A stretch of DNA of 64,000 nucleotides, taken from positions 21,324-85,323 of the forward strand of contig NZ_APVL01000016.1 of NCBI RefSeq assembly GCF_000565285.1, read 5' to 3'. Below are positions 53,564-63,472 of this stretch, in pieces. The DNA is from Cytobacillus firmus DS1 (GTDB taxonomy: Bacteria; Bacillota; Bacilli; Bacillales; Cytobacillaceae). How positions within the stretch are numbered: position 1 is the stretch's first letter; every line of letters starts with the position of its first letter. Made by a program: the position numbers and the translations under genes. A model generated the notes under the pieces. That model had not been told where the DNA came from, did no database searches, and was given only the letters and a program-made list of their open reading frames with translations.

Positions 53564-53699
53564 TATTCCGCTCCCATAATCTATTATCTATAAAAATCAT
53601 ACCCTTTAAGAAAACGGTTGTAAATCCTGGCTGAGTTCGTAACTTCCTTTATTTTCACACCGACTGCAAAACTTTAGCAGCATGAATGAATACATCCTT

Positions 53700-53736
53700 A
53701 AAAAAAGACCCAATCCGCAATTGGATTGAGTCTTAC
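53700..53736 (-). terminator. Terminator of glmS
   Basis: AAGACTCAATCC/GGATTGGGTCTT stem with six-base loop, then TTTTTAAG on the minus strand, 80 nt after the glmS stop. Confidence 0.85.
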
Positions 53737-53815
53737 TTGATCAGAATTATTATAGAATGCTGAGGAACAGCCATTCAAGCCGGCATCCAAAACTTTACTG
53801 ACCTAATATTATTCC

Positions 53816-55618
53816 TTACTCCACAGTAACCGACTTAGCGAGGTTACGCGGCTTATCTACGTCACACTCGCGGTGCAGCGCAGCAAAGTAAGAGATTAAT
53901 TGTAATGGTATTACAGAGATAAGAGGTGTTAATAACTCGTTCACTTCCGGAATGATAAAGCTGTCTTCTTCTGTTTCCAGCCCTTTCATGGAAATGATGC
54001 AAGGGTTTGCTCCTCGGGCAACAACCTCTTTGACGTTGCCGCGAATGCTCAGGTTAACACTTTCTTGAGTTGCCAGGGCAATGATTGGCGTACCGTTCTC
54101 GATTAGAGCAATGGTTCCGTGCTTTAATTCTCCGCCTGCAAAGCCTTCAGCTTGAATATATGAGATTTCTTTCAGTTTAAGTGCACCTTCAAGGCCAACA
54201 TAGAAATCGATTCCACGGCCAATGAAGAACGCATTGCGTGTAGTGGAAAGGAATTTGCGTGCAATGTCTTCGAACTCTTCCTTCGCATCACAAAGAACTT
54301 CCATGGCATTCGCAACGATGCCGAGCTCCTGTACAAGGTTGAAGTCCAGCTCCAATCCGCGGCTTTTCGCAGTTACTTCTGCAAGAATGGATAATACAGC
54401 AATCTGGGCTGTATATGCCTTTGTAGAAGCAACGGCGATTTCAGGACCTGCATGAAGCAATAATGTGTAATCCGCTTCACGGGATAGAGTTGAACCTGGA
54501 ACGTTTGTAATCGTTAACGCTTTATGGCCCATTTCCTTAATATTCACAAGCACGGCACGGCTGTCTGCTGTTTCACCGCTCTGAGAGATAAAGATAAATA
54601 GCGGCTTTTCTGAAAGCAATGGCATATTGTAGCCAAACTCACTTGAGATATGAACTTCGACTGGGATTTTTGCGATTTTTTCAATAAACTGCTTTCCAAC
54701 AAGTCCTGCATGATAAGAAGTACCTGCAGCAATGATATAAATGCGGTCAGCATCGTTCATTGCGTCAACGATTTCCTGATCGATCGTCAGCTCGTTATTA
54801 TCATTTTGATACTTCTGGATGATTTTGCGCATCACTAAAGGCTGCTCATCGATTTCTTTCAGCATGTAGTGAGGGTATGTTCCCTTTTCAATGTCGCTTG
54901 CATCCAATTCAGCTGTATATGGATCGCGGCTGACTGCCTCTCCATTCAGTGTCTGAATCTGAACAGCATCTTTTGTGACAATAACGATTTCTTTATCCAT
55001 TAATTCAACATACTGATCTGTAACTTGCAGCATCGCCATTGCGTCAGAAGCGACTACATTGAATGTTTCACCTAATCCAACCAGAAGAGGGCTTTTGTTT
55101 TTCGCAACAAAAATCGTTTCATCGTTTTCGGCATCCAAAAGGGCAATTGCATAAGAGCCTTTTAAAAGTGTCAGCGTTTTACGGAACGCTTCTTCAGTAC
55201 TTAATCCCCCGCTCACGAATAAATCAATCAGCTGAACGATGATTTCTGTATCTGTATCACTTTGAAGAGTTACTCCCTGCAAATATTCACGCTTTAAGAT
55301 GTCATAGTTCTCAATAACCCCATTATGAACAAGCGTAAAACGGCCGGAATTGCTTTGATGAGGGTGGGCATTGACTGTGCTTGGAACTCCATGAGTCGCC
55401 CAGCGGGTGTGTCCAATTCCTGTGTTTGCCATTACATCTTCATCAACAATGTTGCGAAGGTCCGCAATGCGGCCTTTTTCCTTGAAAACCTGAACGCCGT
55501 TATCATTCATAACTGCGATTCCAGCTGAATCGTAGCCTCTATATTCAAGCTTTTCCAAGCCTTTTAATAAAATTTCCTTTGAATCTAAATTTCCGATATA
55601 TCCAACGATTCCACACAT
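53816..55618 (-). CDS. glmS: Glutamine--fructose-6-phosphate aminotransferase GlmS
   Basis: A 600-aa enzyme that makes glucosamine-6-phosphate from fructose-6-phosphate and glutamine, the entry into cell-wall amino sugars. The N-terminal glutaminase starts with the processed Cys ([10 protein letters not shown]). Two SIS domains follow, with [14 protein letters not shown] and the C-terminal end AKSVTVE. The ribosome binding site TAGGAGGAAAAGAAG is ideal. The leader carries the glmS ribozyme, so expression falls when GlcN6P is abundant. Confidence 0.97.
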   Translation of the reverse strand: MCGIVGYIGNLDSKEILLKGLEKLEYRGYDSAGIAVMNDNGVQVFKEKGRIADLRNIVDEDVMANTGIGHTRWATHGVPSTVNAHPHQSNSGRFTLVHNGVIENYDILKREYLQGVTLQSDTDTEIIVQLIDLFVSGGLSTEEAFRKTLTLLKGSYAIALLDAENDETIFVAKNKSPLLVGLGETFNVVASDAMAMLQVTDQYVELMDKEIVIVTKDAVQIQTLNGEAVSRDPYTAELDASDIEKGTYPHYMLKEIDEQPLVMRKIIQKYQNDNNELTIDQEIVDAMNDADRIYIIAAGTSYHAGLVGKQFIEKIAKIPVEVHISSEFGYNMPLLSEKPLFIFISQSGETADSRAVLVNIKEMGHKALTITNVPGSTLSREADYTLLLHAGPEIAVASTKAYTAQIAVLSILAEVTAKSRGLELDFNLVQELGIVANAMEVLCDAKEEFEDIARKFLSTTRNAFFIGRGIDFYVGLEGALKLKEISYIQAEGFAGGELKHGTIALIENGTPIIALATQESVNLSIRGNVKEVVARGANPCIISMKGLETEEDSFIIPEVNELLTPLISVIPLQLISYFAALHRECDVDKPRNLAKSVTVE

Positions 55619-55694
55619 ACTTCTTTTCCTCCTAATAATGAAGGGGCAAGAAGCCTTTTCGGGGCAGTCCTGCCCCTTATCTCTGTTTTTTATA

Positions 55695-55887
55695 TTTAGT
55701 TCGATGTCTAGCTACAGCGCCTAGGGGCTCGAGGTCATAAGTCGATTCCTTCCAGAAGGAAAGTACACCTTCTTACAGGAATCGTCTTATGCTTGAGGCC
55801 CACAGGATGTGGGTCATGCAGACGTTGCCACAGGACGTGGCGTTCTTAGTCTGCGTTCCTTCCTGGGCAAGGCGCTTCCGCTTTTCT
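55695..55887 (-). repeat. Dispersed GC-rich hairpin repeat within the glmS leader
   Basis: On the minus strand it reads AGAAAAGCGGAAGCGCCTTG, GGAACGCAGACTAAGAACGCC, GACTTATGACCTCGAGCCCC and GGCGCTGTAGCTAGACATCG, matching the copies at 32160 and 40785. It separates the ribozyme from the glmS ribosome binding site. A further GGGGCA/TGCCCC hairpin lies at about 55643-55680. Confidence 0.75.
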
Positions 55888-55889
55888 AA

Positions 55890-56042
55890 TTAGCATTCCC
55901 TTCTCTTTGTCCATTCAGTTGCCTGAATGTTTTAAAGAAGAAATCATCGGTTGTGCTTTCAACCGGGAGGCATCCGCCGAACATTCGATAAACCTCCTCC
56001 TCGTCAACTAATCCTTGCGTCCAGGATCAGTTCAGGCGCTTT
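55890..56042 (-). ncRNA. glmS ribozyme / riboswitch
   Basis: Minus strand, 5' to 3': AAAGCGCCTGAACTG at the cleavage site (about 56040), GTTGACGAGGAGG, GGTTTATCGAA, TTCGGCGGATGCCTCCCGG, GTTGAAAGCACAACCG, and GAATGGACAAAGAGAAGGG at the end. These match the core of the Bacillus glmS ribozyme in order. GlcN6P activates self-cleavage and lowers glmS mRNA. Confidence 0.95.
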
Positions 56043-56188
56043 AAATTAATATTCTTCCTCACTATCCACCTTTCTCTTCTTGAATAAAGATGTCCTGTAT
56101 TCTTAAATACAAAAACAGGATTATCATACATCAAAGTCAGACATCCGTCAACAAATATAGAAAAGATGGAAGCTGCCATATATAAAAA

Positions 56189-56225
56189 TATGCATAAGGG
56201 AGCTCAGAAGTTCCCTTATGCATAT
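56189..56225 (-). terminator. Terminator of glmM
   Basis: ATGCATAAGGGA/TCCCTTATGCAT stem; on the minus strand ATTTTTATAT follows. Confidence 0.85.
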
Positions 56226-56237
56226 GAATTGTGCATT

Positions 56238-57587
56238 TTACTCTTTTAATCCCATTTCACTCTCTACAACAGCAGCAATGCGCTCTACATATGAAGCACA
56301 TAGTTCACCTGTTGGCGCTTCTGCCATTACGCGGACCAGCGGCTCTGTACCAGAAGGACGGACAAGAATGCGGCCGTTTCCGTTCATTTCTTCTTCAACC
56401 TGTGCAATGACTTCTTTTACTTTTTCATTGTCTGTCACATGGTGCTTGTCTGTTACACGGATATTCACAAGCTTCTGCGGGAACTTCTTCATTTCGTTTG
56501 CAAGCTCAGATAATGGCTTTTTAGTTACCTTCATAATGTTCACAAGCTGAAGTCCAGTCAAAAGTCCATCCCCCGTTGTGATGTAGTCAAGGAAAATAAT
56601 ATGTCCTGACTGTTCTCCGCCAAGGTTGTAGCCATTCTTCTTCATTTCTTCCACAACATAGCGGTCGCCTACAGCTGTCTGCACACTTTCGACCCCATTG
56701 GCTTCCAGTCCTTTATAGAAGCCAAGATTGCTCATGACAGTAGAAACGACTGTGTTCTGCTTAAGTCTTCCCTGTTCTTTCATGTATTTTCCGCAAATAT
56801 ACATGATTTGGTCGCCGTCCACAATATCGCCATTTTCATCAATAGCAATCAAACGGTCTCCGTCTCCATCAAATGCCAGACCAACATCTGCTTCTCTTTC
56901 CTTTACAAAGGCAGATAGTGCCTCAGGATGAGTAGATCCGACTCCTGCATTGATATTTAAACCATTAGGAGATGCGCCCATCATGGATAGATCTGCATCA
57001 AGGTCAGCGAATAGGTGTGTGGCAAGCGGCGAAGTAGCTCCATGCGCACAATCAAGCGCAATGTGAATGCCCGAGAAATCTTCATCTACTGTCTGCTTTA
57101 AGTACTGAAGATATTTCTGTCCGCCTTCAAAGTAATCATTTACCTGCCCAAGGCTTCCTCCGACCGGTCTTGGAAGCTGGTCTTCTGCCATATCCATTAA
57201 TTCCTCAATTTCCGCTTCCTGATCATCGGAAAGCTTAAACCCATCAGGGCCAAAGAACTTGATTCCGTTATCTTCAACCGGATTATGAGAAGCGGAAATC
57301 ATGACTCCAGCCTCTGCCCCCAATGCTTTTGTTAAATAAGCGACACCAGGCGTTGAAATGACTCCAAGGCGCATAACTTCTGCTCCAATTGATAATAGCC
57401 CTGCTACAAGTGCGCCTTCCAGCATATGGCCTGAAATACGGGTATCCCGGCCGATTAATACTTTCGGACGATCATGGTCTTTCGTTAATACATAACCCCC
57501 AAAACGGCCCAGCTTAAAGGCCAGCTCCGGTGTCAATTCACTATTTGCAACTCCGCGTACTCCATCTGTACCGAAATATTTACCCAT
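56238..57587 (-). CDS. glmM: Phosphoglucosamine mutase GlmM
   Basis: A 449-aa alpha-phosphohexomutase that converts GlcN6P to GlcN1P. The active-site phosphoserine loop is [15 protein letters not shown] (about residue 100), the metal loop is [13 protein letters not shown] (about residue 240), and the phosphate-binding loop near the end is [13 protein letters not shown]. The start [15 protein letters not shown] is typical. It follows cdaA and cdaR, an order conserved across Bacilli that links cell-wall precursor synthesis to c-di-AMP. Confidence 0.97.
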   Translation of the reverse strand: MGKYFGTDGVRGVANSELTPELAFKLGRFGGYVLTKDHDRPKVLIGRDTRISGHMLEGALVAGLLSIGAEVMRLGVISTPGVAYLTKALGAEAGVMISASHNPVEDNGIKFFGPDGFKLSDDQEAEIEELMDMAEDQLPRPVGGSLGQVNDYFEGGQKYLQYLKQTVDEDFSGIHIALDCAHGATSPLATHLFADLDADLSMMGASPNGLNINAGVGSTHPEALSAFVKEREADVGLAFDGDGDRLIAIDENGDIVDGDQIMYICGKYMKEQGRLKQNTVVSTVMSNLGFYKGLEANGVESVQTAVGDRYVVEEMKKNGYNLGGEQSGHIIFLDYITTGDGLLTGLQLVNIMKVTKKPLSELANEMKKFPQKLVNIRVTDKHHVTDNEKVKEVIAQVEEEMNGNGRILVRPSGTEPLVRVMAEAPTGELCASYVERIAAVVESEMGLKE

Positions 57588-57621
57588 TTTATAATCGCTC
57601 CTTCTAACTTTAAAAACTATA

Positions 57622-58938
57622 CTAAGCTTCGTCTTTTTTTGTTATCGTTATGGTCGCTTTACTTGCAGCAGGCTTTATATCCACACCTGAAGGGCCGTCT
57701 GCATTGATTGGCACCTCATGGTCACCTTCTCCAAGGTCTGCCAGGCTCAAATACAGATTAAAATCGTCCGCTTTGAGATCCTGAACCCGGCTGCTTTTCC
57801 CGGTAACCGTAATACTTGTCCTTCCGGAAGCAGGATTTTTAAGGGCTGCCTCATATTCTTCGGATAAGCCTGCTAAGTTAATGGCAAGGCTTGAAAAGGT
57901 CTTGGTTACCTCTTGATCCTGTGCCTGTGTTTCTTCTGCAGGCTCATCTGTGCTTCCCTCTTCTTCTTTGCCTGCATTCTCCTCAGTGCTAACGTCAACG
58001 GACGCCTTCACTGTTTTAGGATCTACGGCTGAAATGCCATCCGGAATAATAACCGGCAGGGTTAGTACAGTATCTTTCTCAATCTTGCTGACATCTACCT
58101 CTACCCTGACGCTTTCAGTCTCATTCAATATATCTTCCCGGCCCGTTATAGAAGCCTCATTAACATCCAGTTTAATCGAATTAATGGTTACCCCATCTTG
58201 CGGTTCCCCGTTCCGGACGATCGTAACAGGCACAGTCTTGCTTAATTGCTTAACCGGAACTGTTACCCGAATCACCTGAGGCTCCACAATGACATCAAGC
58301 TTATTCATCTCACGATCCAATACCCTGACTGTTGCATCATCAGCGATTGTCTCGGTTATAGGACCTTTGACATCAAGAGTTGCTTTAACAAAACTGATCC
58401 GCTCGATTACTTCTTTGGCTCCCGTGATTTTAACCGTTTTTGGTTCTGCAGATGCCGCTTCAGCCGTATAGCCCTCACCAAGAAGACTATTATTAAATTC
58501 TGCATCCACTTTAAATTCCTGGGTGACTTTCTCGTGGACGGTCACATCGGCATATTGAGGATTAATGGTCACATCCAGTTTATCTGAGATATCACGAATC
58601 TTAATTTCTACTCTTTGCGAGCCTATTTCTGCATTCGTCAAATCTACATATACTTCAAAGTTCTGCTGTTTTTTCGCTGACTCAAGGTGGCTTTTTGGAC
58701 CCTCCAAACTCAAATCAACTGTGTCCGGTGTACCGGTTACGACCAGGTTTTCCGTATCATAATAGCTTTTCACCGGGACATCTTCAATAATGGCTGAATC
58801 CTGCTGGCCTGGAACGTTTATTTCCTTTAATTCCTTATCTGCATCATACACAGAATCAAATAGAAAAAGGGCAAGAATCAAGGCAACAATTTTCATAAAC
58901 CAGCGGGTATCTACCATTTTATCAATTAACTTATCCAT
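57622..58938 (-). CDS. cdaR: CdaR (YbbR), regulator of diadenylate cyclase
   Basis: A 438-aa protein anchored by one N-terminal helix (about residues 14-30, [18 protein letters not shown]). Outside the membrane it carries four YbbR-type beta repeats, seen in recurring KVTG/VTV-type segments such as [13 protein letters not shown]. An acidic linker ([17 protein letters not shown]) precedes the last repeat. CdaR modulates CdaA activity and links it to GlmM. It overlaps cdaA by 8 nt and is followed by glmM. Confidence 0.95.
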   Translation of the reverse strand: MDKLIDKMVDTRWFMKIVALILALFLFDSVYDADKELKEINVPGQQDSAIIEDVPVKSYYDTENLVVTGTPDTVDLSLEGPKSHLESAKKQQNFEVYVDLTNAEIGSQRVEIKIRDISDKLDVTINPQYADVTVHEKVTQEFKVDAEFNNSLLGEGYTAEAASAEPKTVKITGAKEVIERISFVKATLDVKGPITETIADDATVRVLDREMNKLDVIVEPQVIRVTVPVKQLSKTVPVTIVRNGEPQDGVTINSIKLDVNEASITGREDILNETESVRVEVDVSKIEKDTVLTLPVIIPDGISAVDPKTVKASVDVSTEENAGKEEEGSTDEPAEETQAQDQEVTKTFSSLAINLAGLSEEYEAALKNPASGRTSITVTGKSSRVQDLKADDFNLYLSLADLGEGDHEVPINADGPSGVDIKPAASKATITITKKDEA

Positions 58939-59758
58939 TCTTTTTCCCCCTCCAGTTCCAAAGACCTGAAGAAGTCTGCTTTATTTTCTGCTGAACAAGC
59001 AATTCACTTGAAAGCATGTCTTTAAAAGCCTCCGCTTTTAAATCACGGTGCAGCTCCCCGTTTTTGGTTAAGGAAACACTTCCTGTTTCCTCAGAAACGA
59101 TAATGGTAATGCTGTCAGTCACTTCGCTTATGCCTAAGGCAGCTCTATGTCTGGTGCCCAGTTCTTTAGAGATGAAAGGACTTTCTGACAAAGGCAGATA
59201 ACAGGCTGCTGCCGCCACACAATTCTTTTGAATGATAACGGCTCCATCATGCAGCGGTGTATTCGGTATAAATATATTAATCAGGAGCTCAGATGAAATT
59301 TTGGAATCCAGTCCAATACCAGTTTCAATATAATCGTTCAGCCCTGTTTCCCGCTCAACTGAAATTAGCGCGCCAATGCGCCGTTTAGCCATATAATCTA
59401 CAGCCTTTGCAATAGACTCGACCAGTTTCTCCTGATTTTCCTCCTCCTGATTAGCCGTCCTTGAGAAGAACCTTCCTCTTCCCAACTGCTCCAGTGCTCT
59501 TCGCAGCTCCGGCTGGAAAATGATTATGATGGCCAGAAATCCCCATAAAAGCACTTGTTCCATCATCCATCCTAATGTTTGCAGATGGAACTTGTCGCTT
59601 GCTACTTTAACCAGGATAATGACAAAAATCCCCTTCAGCAATTGGACAGCCTTTGTTCCTTTAACAATCATTATGAGTTTATAGATGACGTACCAGACAA
59701 GGAGAATGTCTATTGTATTAGCCAACAATTTCAAAATAGAGAAATCCGCAAACGACAT
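58931..59758 (-). CDS. cdaA: Diadenylate cyclase CdaA
   Basis: A 275-aa membrane enzyme that makes c-di-AMP from two ATP. Three N-terminal helices (about residues 10-80) are followed by the DAC domain with the catalytic DGA in NTPLHDGAVIIQ and the RHR in GTRHRAALGISE. I chose ATG 59758 with GGAGG 7 nt upstream; the frame is open to 59791. It is transcribed with cdaR and glmM, an order conserved in Firmicutes. C-di-AMP controls potassium and osmolyte balance. Confidence 0.97.
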   Translation of the reverse strand: MSFADFSILKLLANTIDILLVWYVIYKLIMIVKGTKAVQLLKGIFVIILVKVASDKFHLQTLGWMMEQVLLWGFLAIIIIFQPELRRALEQLGRGRFFSRTANQEEENQEKLVESIAKAVDYMAKRRIGALISVERETGLNDYIETGIGLDSKISSELLINIFIPNTPLHDGAVIIQKNCVAAAACYLPLSESPFISKELGTRHRAALGISEVTDSITIIVSEETGSVSLTKNGELHRDLKAEAFKDMLSSELLVQQKIKQTSSGLWNWRGKKNG

Positions 59759-59944
59759 TATCCTTCCTCCAAATATATATTTCAAAAGCAAAAATGCCTA
59801 ATGTTCCTTTATGTAACTTTCATATTATATCATATTCATCGTTAATTCCAATTTTGAAACAGCATATGCCATATGGAAAATTCAGCATTGTCCTTTGCAT
59901 ACTAAGAATCCCTGCTTTATAGCAGGGATTCTCTTTATGATAGA

Positions 59945-60580
59945 CTACTTTTCTTTGTCTGTTTCTCCGGTTTCAAATACATTTACAGCATCCTTAGCTG
60001 CCGTTTTGATGTGATACCACAGCCATTCGAATATGGCATCAACCTCTTCGATTTCTCCAGTGACCTTGCCGGCCGAAGCCATATACTGCTGGCCATTGAT
60101 AACTGTAACATTCCCCTCAATCTCACCCTGAATTTCCAAGTCGCCGTTCTTAACCACTACATCCCCTTTAACCACTTCACCTTCTGGTACAATCACCTTA
60201 TCATTTTGCACCACAAGGTTCGGCTGCTTAGAAACGGATAATTGATGATCCTGATCCCAGGAAGATGCCACACTTCCCATCATCAGAACAAGGAAGAGTG
60301 ATGCCGCAGTTAAAAGCGGATGATGCCTGAACCAGCGCTGAACCCCTACCTTCCGCTTTTCCTTTGGCAATTTCGCCATAACATTTGCCGTGAAATTTTC
60401 AGGTGCCTGTATATGTGAAGTGCTTTGGACTAAAGCGATCGTTTTCTTTAATTCATGGAAGTGGGTTTGACACTCCCCGCAGTTTTGCAGATGTGCCCTT
60501 AATTCCTTCTCATGTTCGGCTGAGATCTCTTCATCTAGGTACTCGTGCATATAAACAACCATTTCTGCTGGACATTTCAA
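59945..60580 (-). CDS. rsiW: Anti-sigma-W factor RsiW
   Basis: A 211-aa single-pass membrane anti-sigma factor. The cytoplasmic zinc-binding ZAS motif is HLQNCGECQ (His and two Cys, about residue 30), the transmembrane helix is about residues 90-108 (LLTAASLFLVLMMGSVA), and a beta-rich extracytoplasmic part follows. I chose TTG 60580 (MKCPAEMV) since GAGGGTGAG lies upstream and the B. subtilis protein starts alike; a GTG at 60589 is closer to that site. It holds SigW until cleaved by regulated proteolysis. Confidence 0.92.
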   Translation of the reverse strand: MKCPAEMVVYMHEYLDEEISAEHEKELRAHLQNCGECQTHFHELKKTIALVQSTSHIQAPENFTANVMAKLPKEKRKVGVQRWFRHHPLLTAASLFLVLMMGSVASSWDQDHQLSVSKQPNLVVQNDKVIVPEGEVVKGDVVVKNGDLEIQGEIEGNVTVINGQQYMASAGKVTGEIEEVDAIFEWLWYHIKTAAKDAVNVFETGETDKEK

Positions 60581-60597
60581 AGTTCTCACCCTCTTTA

Positions 60598-61161
60598 TTA
60601 AACATATCTTAATTGATTTCTAAGAGCTTCCCGGCCCCGGTGAATCCGGGTCTTTACGGTTCCCAATGGAAGGTCGAGCGTTTCACTGATCTCGTTCAGC
60701 GATAATTCTTCAATATATTTTAAAACAATAACCGAACGATATTTCTCTGGAAGCTTCGATATTTCTCTTTGGATTGTTTCCTGCAGTTCCAGGCTTTCTA
60801 CATCATCCTCCGGCAGCCTCGCATCTGAAGCGATGTGAGAATACATGTTCAGCCCATCCGTTCCGGCGACCTCTGCATCCAGATAATAATCAGGTTTCTT
60901 TTTTCTGATTCTGTCTATACAAAGGTTAGTGGCAATCCGATAGAGCCATGTGGAAAATTTCAAGTCAATATTAAAGCTGGCAATGTTTACATAAGCTCTT
61001 AAGAAGGCCTCTTGAGCGATATCCTCTGCCTCATGCCTGTTTCCCAGCATTCTATAGCAAATCTGAAAAACTTTATCTTTGTATATCTCAACAACTTCAG
61101 CATAAGCATCCTGATCGCCTTTTAATACTTGCTTTATCCTCTTCTTTACGATTGTCTCCAT
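60598..61161 (-). CDS. sigW: ECF sigma factor SigW
   Basis: A 187-aa ECF sigma factor for the cell-envelope stress response. Region 2 (about residues 20-90) includes DKVFQICYRMLGNRHEAEDIAQE, quoted partly, and region 4 (about 130-185) has LPEKYRSVIVLKYIEELS and the HTH in LDLPLGTVKTRIHRGREAL. GGAGGTAAAAAA precedes ATG 61161. A SigW-type promoter lies 36 nt upstream, and rsiW follows, as in B. subtilis. Confidence 0.96.
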   Translation of the reverse strand: METIVKKRIKQVLKGDQDAYAEVVEIYKDKVFQICYRMLGNRHEAEDIAQEAFLRAYVNIASFNIDLKFSTWLYRIATNLCIDRIRKKKPDYYLDAEVAGTDGLNMYSHIASDARLPEDDVESLELQETIQREISKLPEKYRSVIVLKYIEELSLNEISETLDLPLGTVKTRIHRGREALRNQLRYV

Positions 61162-61196
61162 TTTTTTACCTCCGCTCCAGTGCGGCTAATCGATAA

Positions 61197-61223
61197 TACG
61201 AATCGATAGCGGAAAAGGTTTCG
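61197..61223 (-). promoter_or_regulatory. SigW autoregulated promoter
   Basis: On the minus strand CGAAAC (61223-61218) and CGTA (61200-61197) are 17 bp apart, close to the SigW consensus TGAAAC-N16-CGTA. SigW drives its own operon in B. subtilis. Confidence 0.65.
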
Positions 61224-61336
61224 TTTTAATTAAAAAAACATTCAATTTCTATATTAGCAAATTTTTACTTATTCTGGTTTAATTTTTTTCTTTTAGGGTA
61301 TAAAAGTACTAAATTTATCGAAAAGGGTTGGTTACG

Positions 61337-61495
61337 GTGTGTGTTAAGGATTTATTGAGAGATATTGAGGATTGCCGGACAAGAATGATTCAATTAGCAG
61401 CTTCCGGTTCTTTTACAGATCACATGGTAGTTGATACCAGCAGTAAACTCGATGAACTTCTAAATAAATATTATACACTTACAGCAAAAAAATGA
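61337..61495 (+). CDS. Spo0E-like aspartyl-phosphate phosphatase (52 aa)
   Basis: A 52-codon gene starting at GTG 61337 with AAGGG about 9 nt upstream, and ending at TGA 61493-61495. It reads two short helices, KDLLRDIEDCRTRMIQLA and a second with SSKLDELLNKYY. The S-x-x-L-D signature in the second helix is the hallmark of Spo0E, YisI and YnzD phosphatases, which dephosphorylate Spo0A-P and delay sporulation. It is divergent from sigW and has a terminator shared with arginase. Confidence 0.85.
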   Translation: MCVKDLLRDIEDCRTRMIQLAASGSFTDHMVVDTSSKLDELLNKYYTLTAKK

Positions 61496-61531
61496 GCAGA
61501 ACTTGTCTATGTTCTGCTCATTTTTATTTTC
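61491..61531. terminator. Bidirectional terminator between Spo0E-like gene and rocF
   Basis: ATGAGCAGAAC/GTTCTGCTCAT, an eleven-base perfect stem, followed by TTTTTATTTT on the plus strand; A-rich upstream side serves the minus strand. Confidence 0.88.
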
Positions 61532-61536
61532 CTTTA

Positions 61537-62442
61537 TTATAGAAGCTTTTCGCCAAATAGTGAACCCATAAGTGCGACTGCTACAGTAGCTGTTTTGTTC
61601 TTGTCATCCAAAATGGGATTAACCTCTACAAATTCAGCCGATGTAATGATTTGTGCTTCTGCAAGCATCTCCATGGCCAAGTGGCTTTCACGGTAGCTGA
61701 TGCCTCCAATAACCGGAGTTCCAACACCTGGTGCATCATGCGGATCCAGCCCATCCAAATCAAGAGACAGATGAACGCCATCTGTATTTCTTTCTTTTAA
61801 ATATGTAATAGATTCTTCCATAACCTTTGTCATTCCAAGACGGTCAATTTCATGCATGGTGTACACTTTAATGCCTTTTTCCTTAATAAGCTCCCGTTCT
61901 CCTTCATCCAATGACCTTGCCCCAATAATGACAATATTCTCCGGCTTAACCTTTGGACCATATCCCCCTACATTGGTTAAAAGCGGATGGCCCATACCCA
62001 GGCTTACAGCAAGCGGCATGCCATGTATGTTTCCTGAAGGTGATGTTTCAGCTGTATTTAAATCCCCATGTGCATCATACCAGATTACCCCAAGATTGGT
62101 ATAATGCTTCGATACTCCTGCCAATGTTCCAATCGCGATGCTGTGGTCCCCGCCGAGCACTAATGGAAAAGAACCGCCTTTAATTGCCTGATCAACTTTC
62201 TCTGCAAGCTTTTCTGTTTTTTCAGCAATAAGATGTAAGTTTCGAAGATTTGAATTTGGATCGATTTGGACCTCCGGGCGGCCGATGGCAATATCGCCCT
62301 GGTCATGAATTTCTTCAAATAAACATTTTAAACGTTCGTTCACCCCGGCATACCGAATCGCACTTGGCCCCATGTCCACACCGCGTCTCATCTGTCCAAG
62401 ATCCATCGGCATTCCAATTATCGATAATTTCTGTCTATTCAT
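61537..62442 (-). CDS. rocF: Arginase RocF
   Basis: A 301-aa binuclear manganese enzyme that splits arginine into ornithine and urea. Metal-binding motifs are in order: LGGDHSIAIG (about residue 97), WYDAHGDLN (about residue 122) and SLDLDGLDP (about residue 226). GVGTPVIGGISYRE is the conserved guanidinium-side loop. The ribosome binding site GGGAGGACTTGTATT precedes ATG 62442. It lies downstream of the rrn/tRNA cluster with its own unit. Confidence 0.96.
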   Translation of the reverse strand: MNRQKLSIIGMPMDLGQMRRGVDMGPSAIRYAGVNERLKCLFEEIHDQGDIAIGRPEVQIDPNSNLRNLHLIAEKTEKLAEKVDQAIKGGSFPLVLGGDHSIAIGTLAGVSKHYTNLGVIWYDAHGDLNTAETSPSGNIHGMPLAVSLGMGHPLLTNVGGYGPKVKPENIVIIGARSLDEGERELIKEKGIKVYTMHEIDRLGMTKVMEESITYLKERNTDGVHLSLDLDGLDPHDAPGVGTPVIGGISYRESHLAMEMLAEAQIITSAEFVEVNPILDDKNKTATVAVALMGSLFGEKLL

Positions 62443-62585
62443 AATACAAGTCCTCCCTTTCCCTTCATATGTATATTTTAACCGCTTTCAAACACATGAC
62501 TCAACTCGACAAAATCGTGTATATATATGCGGCTTCAGGGAGTGGAACTCCTAATTTTCCGATGCTGATCCGATATTTATAAAAT

Positions 62586-62619
62586 AAAAAATCCTTAAAC
62601 CACATTGGTTTAAGGACTG
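62586..62619 (-). terminator. Terminator of the rrn-tRNA operon
   Basis: AGTCCTTAAACC/GGTTTAAGGAT stem with a short loop, followed by TTTTTATTTTA on the minus strand, just after tRNA-Ala. Confidence 0.88.
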
Positions 62620-62634
62620 GCCTATTTTGTATGT

Positions 62635-62710
62635 TGGTGGAGCCTAGCGGGATCGAACCGCTGACCTCCTGCGTGCAAAGCAGGCGCTCTCCCAGCTGAG
62701 CTAAGGCCCC
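62635..62710 (-). tRNA. tRNA-Ala (anticodon TGC)
   Basis: 76 nt with encoded CCA. Acceptor GGGGCCT/AGGCTCC, anticodon loop CTTTGCACG, T-loop GTTCGATCC. Confidence 0.97.
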
Positions 62711-62713
62711 ATT

Positions 62714-62788
62714 TGGAGCGGAAGACGGGATTCGAACCCGCGACCCCCACCTTGGCAAGGTGATGTTCTACCACTGAACTACTTCCGC
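62714..62788 (-). tRNA. tRNA-Gly (anticodon GCC)
   Basis: 75 nt with encoded CCA. Acceptor GCGGAAG/CTTCCGC, anticodon region CTTGCCAAG, T-loop GTTCGAATC. Confidence 0.97.
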
Positions 62789-62854
62789 AGCATATTTATA
62801 TTTACAAGTAAGACCTTCAGGACTCGATTCCCAAGGTCTGCGTTTTCTATTAAG

Positions 62855-62927
62855 TGAGCCATGAAGGACTCGAACCTTCGACCCTCTGATTAAAAGTCAG
62901 ATGCTCTACCGACTGAGCTAATGGCTC
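62855..62927 (-). tRNA. tRNA-Lys (anticodon TTT)
   Basis: 73 nt, no encoded CCA. Acceptor GAGCCAT/ATGGCTC, anticodon loop ACTTTTAAT, T-loop GTTCGAGTC. Confidence 0.95.
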
Positions 62928-62963
62928 ATAATGAATTATGCTTCCTAAAGCATGATCCTGCTG

Positions 62964-63066
62964 AGTCAGATGTTCCAAAACACTTCGTGTTTTGTCACAG
63001 ATTGCTATTCGGGTGAAGTGATTCACTGATGCTGCAATCTGCTCTACCGACTGAGCTAATGGCTCA
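62964..63066 (-). pseudogene. Broken tRNA-Lys copy with a structured insertion
   Basis: Plus-strand positions 63041-63066 repeat the 5' half of tRNA-Lys (minus strand GAGCCATTAGCTCAGTCGGT then AGAGC) exactly. Positions 62964-62972 repeat the next part (ATCTGACT). Between them sits about 67 nt with two stems, CAAAACA/TGTTTTG and AGATTGC/GCAATCT. The anticodon, T-arm and 3' acceptor are missing. It cannot be a working tRNA. Confidence 0.7.
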
Positions 63067-63071
63067 AAAAA

Positions 63072-63146
63072 TGGCTGGGCTAGCAGGATTCGAACCTGCG
63101 AGTGACGGAGTCAAAGTCCGGTGCCTTACCGCTTGGCTATAGCCCA
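63072..63146 (-). tRNA. tRNA-Gln (anticodon TTG)
   Basis: 75 nt with encoded CCA. Acceptor TGGGCTA/TAGCCCA, anticodon region ACTTTGACT. Confidence 0.96.
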
Positions 63147-63212
63147 ATAATTTACAAAATAAAAAGGACATTCTTAGCTTGTCCAGTTTTTTGTGATTTT
63201 ATTAAGTATAAG

Positions 63213-63296
63213 TGGTGGAGGGGGGCAGATTCGAACTGCCGAACCCGAAGGAGCGGATTTACAGTCCGCCGCGTTTAGCCACTTCGCTACCCCTCC
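63213..63296 (-). tRNA. tRNA-Tyr (anticodon GTA)
   Basis: 84 nt with encoded CCA and a long variable arm (CTCCTTCGGG). Anticodon region ACTGTAAAT. Confidence 0.97.
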
Positions 63297-63311
63297 ATCT
63301 ACGAAAACAGA

Positions 63312-63387
<76 letters not shown>

Positions 63388-63392
63388 AAATA

Positions 63393-63468
63393 TGGTGGAG
63401 GATGACGGGATCGAACCGCCGACCCTCTGCTTGTAAGGCAGATGCTCTCCCAGCTGAGCTAATCCTCC
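63393..63468 (-). tRNA. tRNA-Val (anticodon TAC)
   Basis: 76 nt with encoded CCA. Acceptor GGAGGAT/ATCCTCC, anticodon region CCTTACAAG. Confidence 0.97.
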
Positions 63469-63472
63469 ATTA

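Noticed and set aside
62501..62758. 85-aa minus-strand ORF over tRNA-Ala and tRNA-Gly
   Set aside because: It overlaps two certain tRNA genes and the operon terminator; typical spurious tRNA translation.
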